DNA from: a virus
DNA length: 38,732 nt
Strand: one strand, 5' to 3'
Virus record (IMG/VR): IMGVR_UViG_3300019458_000620
Span: 1-38,732 of that record
The notes under the pieces: model-generated
Told to the model about the DNA's origin: nothing
The model's database searches: none
What the model saw: the letters and a program-made list of their open reading frames with translations, nothing else
Translations under genes and position numbers: made by a program
Shown: positions 37,941 to 38,732 of the stretch, piece by piece
Numbering within the stretch: the stretch's first letter is position 1
How the letters are laid out: each line of letters begins with the position of its first letter

Positions 37941-38732
37941 ATGTCGAGCCCGCTGCGCTGGGTCGGTGGGAAGTCGCGGCTGCGCCAGCAGATCATCGAG
38001 CGCTTCCCGGAGCACGTCTGCTACGTCGAGCCGTTCGTCGGCGCGGGCTGGGTGCTGTTCGGCAAAGAGCCGTCGCGCGCCGAGGTGATCAACGACACCG
38101 ACGGCGAGCTCATTAACTTCTACCGCGTGCTGAAGCACCGGCCCGCCGAGTTCGCCGAACAATTCCACCTCGAGCTGATCAGCCGGCAACTGTTCAACGA
38201 GTACCGGCGCTTCGAGGAAGGCAAGACGGAGCTGGAGCGCGCGATGCGCTTCTACTACGTCCTGAAGCTCAGCTTTGGCGGGCGCCGTGGTGGGTCGTTT
38301 GGCACGTATACGCAGCGTGGTCCTGGCCCGGTGCTTTCGCGCCTCTACTTCTACGCGCAGCAATTCAGCGAGCGCCTGGCCAGCGTGGTGATCGAGAACC
38401 TCACTTGGCAGAAATGCCTCGACCTCTACGATCGGCCGCACACGCTGTTCTACTGCGACCCGCCTTATCCTGCCACGCCGAAAGGGGAGGCGCTCGCCGG
38501 CGACTACGCCGCCAACATGGACTGGGCTGCGCACGAGGAGCTGGCAGCCAGGCTGCGCGCCGCCAAGGGGCAATGGCTGCTCAGCTACCGCGATCATCCG
38601 CGCATCGCCAGGCTGTACCGTGGACGCGGCGGCAGGAGGCTCACCACGGAGCGCCTGGCCATCACCTACTCGGTGGGGTCGAAGGTCGGCCAGGGGAAGG
38701 CCGCCGCCGAGCTCCTGATCCGCAACTTTTGA
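37941..38732 (+). CDS. D12-class DNA adenine methyltransferase (second copy)
   Basis: The 263-residue paralogue has SPLRWVGGKSRL (GGK at residues 9-11), VCYVEPFVGAGWVLFGKEPS, AEVINDTDGE and DPPY beginning at D173. ATG 37941 is chosen. GTG 37926 and TTG 37917, in the same frame, are possible starts, the last overlapping the previous stop. Compared with the first copy it has GGRRGGSFGTYTQRGPGPVL in the middle, where the two proteins differ most, so they probably recognise different sequences. The stop is the last base triplet of the window. Confidence 0.92.
   Translation: MSSPLRWVGGKSRLRQQIIERFPEHVCYVEPFVGAGWVLFGKEPSRAEVINDTDGELINFYRVLKHRPAEFAEQFHLELISRQLFNEYRRFEEGKTELERAMRFYYVLKLSFGGRRGGSFGTYTQRGPGPVLSRLYFYAQQFSERLASVVIENLTWQKCLDLYDRPHTLFYCDPPYPATPKGEALAGDYAANMDWAAHEELAARLRAAKGQWLLSYRDHPRIARLYRGRGGRRLTTERLAITYSVGSKVGQGKAAAELLIRNF

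Noticed and set aside
1-38732. CRISPR arrays, tRNA or rRNA genes
   Set aside because: I found no regularly spaced repeats of the right length and recognised no tRNA-like cloverleaf or rRNA sequence.
1-38732. Mu-type phage ends, att sites or a c repressor gene
   Set aside because: The window begins and ends at gene stop codons and no end-type repeated transposase sites could be recognised by eye.

Overview
The window reads as most of a Mu-type transposable bacteriophage (prophage) with a long, non-contractile tail. It carries a MuA-like DDE transposase (broken by a frameshift) coupled to a MuB-like ATPase. It also has packaging, head and tail genes in Mu/B3-like order, with a tape-measure gene but no tail sheath. 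DNA is very GC-rich throughout. Codon use, dense GTG/ATG starts with strong GGAGG sites, and several families of short GC-rich palindromes and C/G-rich repeats embedded in the genes suggest a high-GC soil-type host. Acidobacteriota is my guess from the style of the repeats, at low confidence. Neither phage terminus nor a convincing c-type repressor is visible.

Layout: (1) 1-4740: a small reverse-strand gene, then a divergent rightward operon of a membrane protein, the transposase and the MuB-like ATPase. (2) 4727-10021: a packed run of small genes, many with cysteine pairs typical of zinc ribbons, plus an HNH endonuclease. Part of this run (about 5770-6224) looks frame-damaged. (3) 10021-13773: a very large tail-fibre-like ORF with an internal signal peptide, then a small exported protein. 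(4) 13796-16163: small zinc-finger and helix-turn-helix genes, three of them excisionase/MerR-like. An AT-richer promoter-like patch and a partial gene duplication lie here. (5) 16164-16327: a non-coding region with three 10-bp-spaced repeats and a large inverted repeat, a candidate late control region. (6) 16328-18395: lysis-type genes (SLT-domain lysozyme and small membrane proteins). (7) 18392-26609: packaging and head (winged-helix protein, small and large terminase, portal, Mu F-like protein, a protease-scaffold-capsid fusion, decoration-like protein). (8) 26656-36942: connectors, tail tube, chaperone-like protein, tape measure and tail-tip proteins. (9) 36943-38732: two adjacent paralogous D12-class adenine methyltransferases.

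Nearly all genes point right, and many overlap by ATGA or GTGA, so translation is probably coupled along long transcripts. No stretch over 300 bases lacks a gene. The most unusual items are the protease/capsid fusion that keeps a complete ribosome-binding site and start codon at the domain junction, the tail-fibre ORF with an internal signal peptide encoded by a simple repeat, the G-quadruplex-capable repeats directly in front of two start codons, the start-site hairpin of the tail-chaperone-like gene, and palindromic repeats inserted in frame in phage genes.
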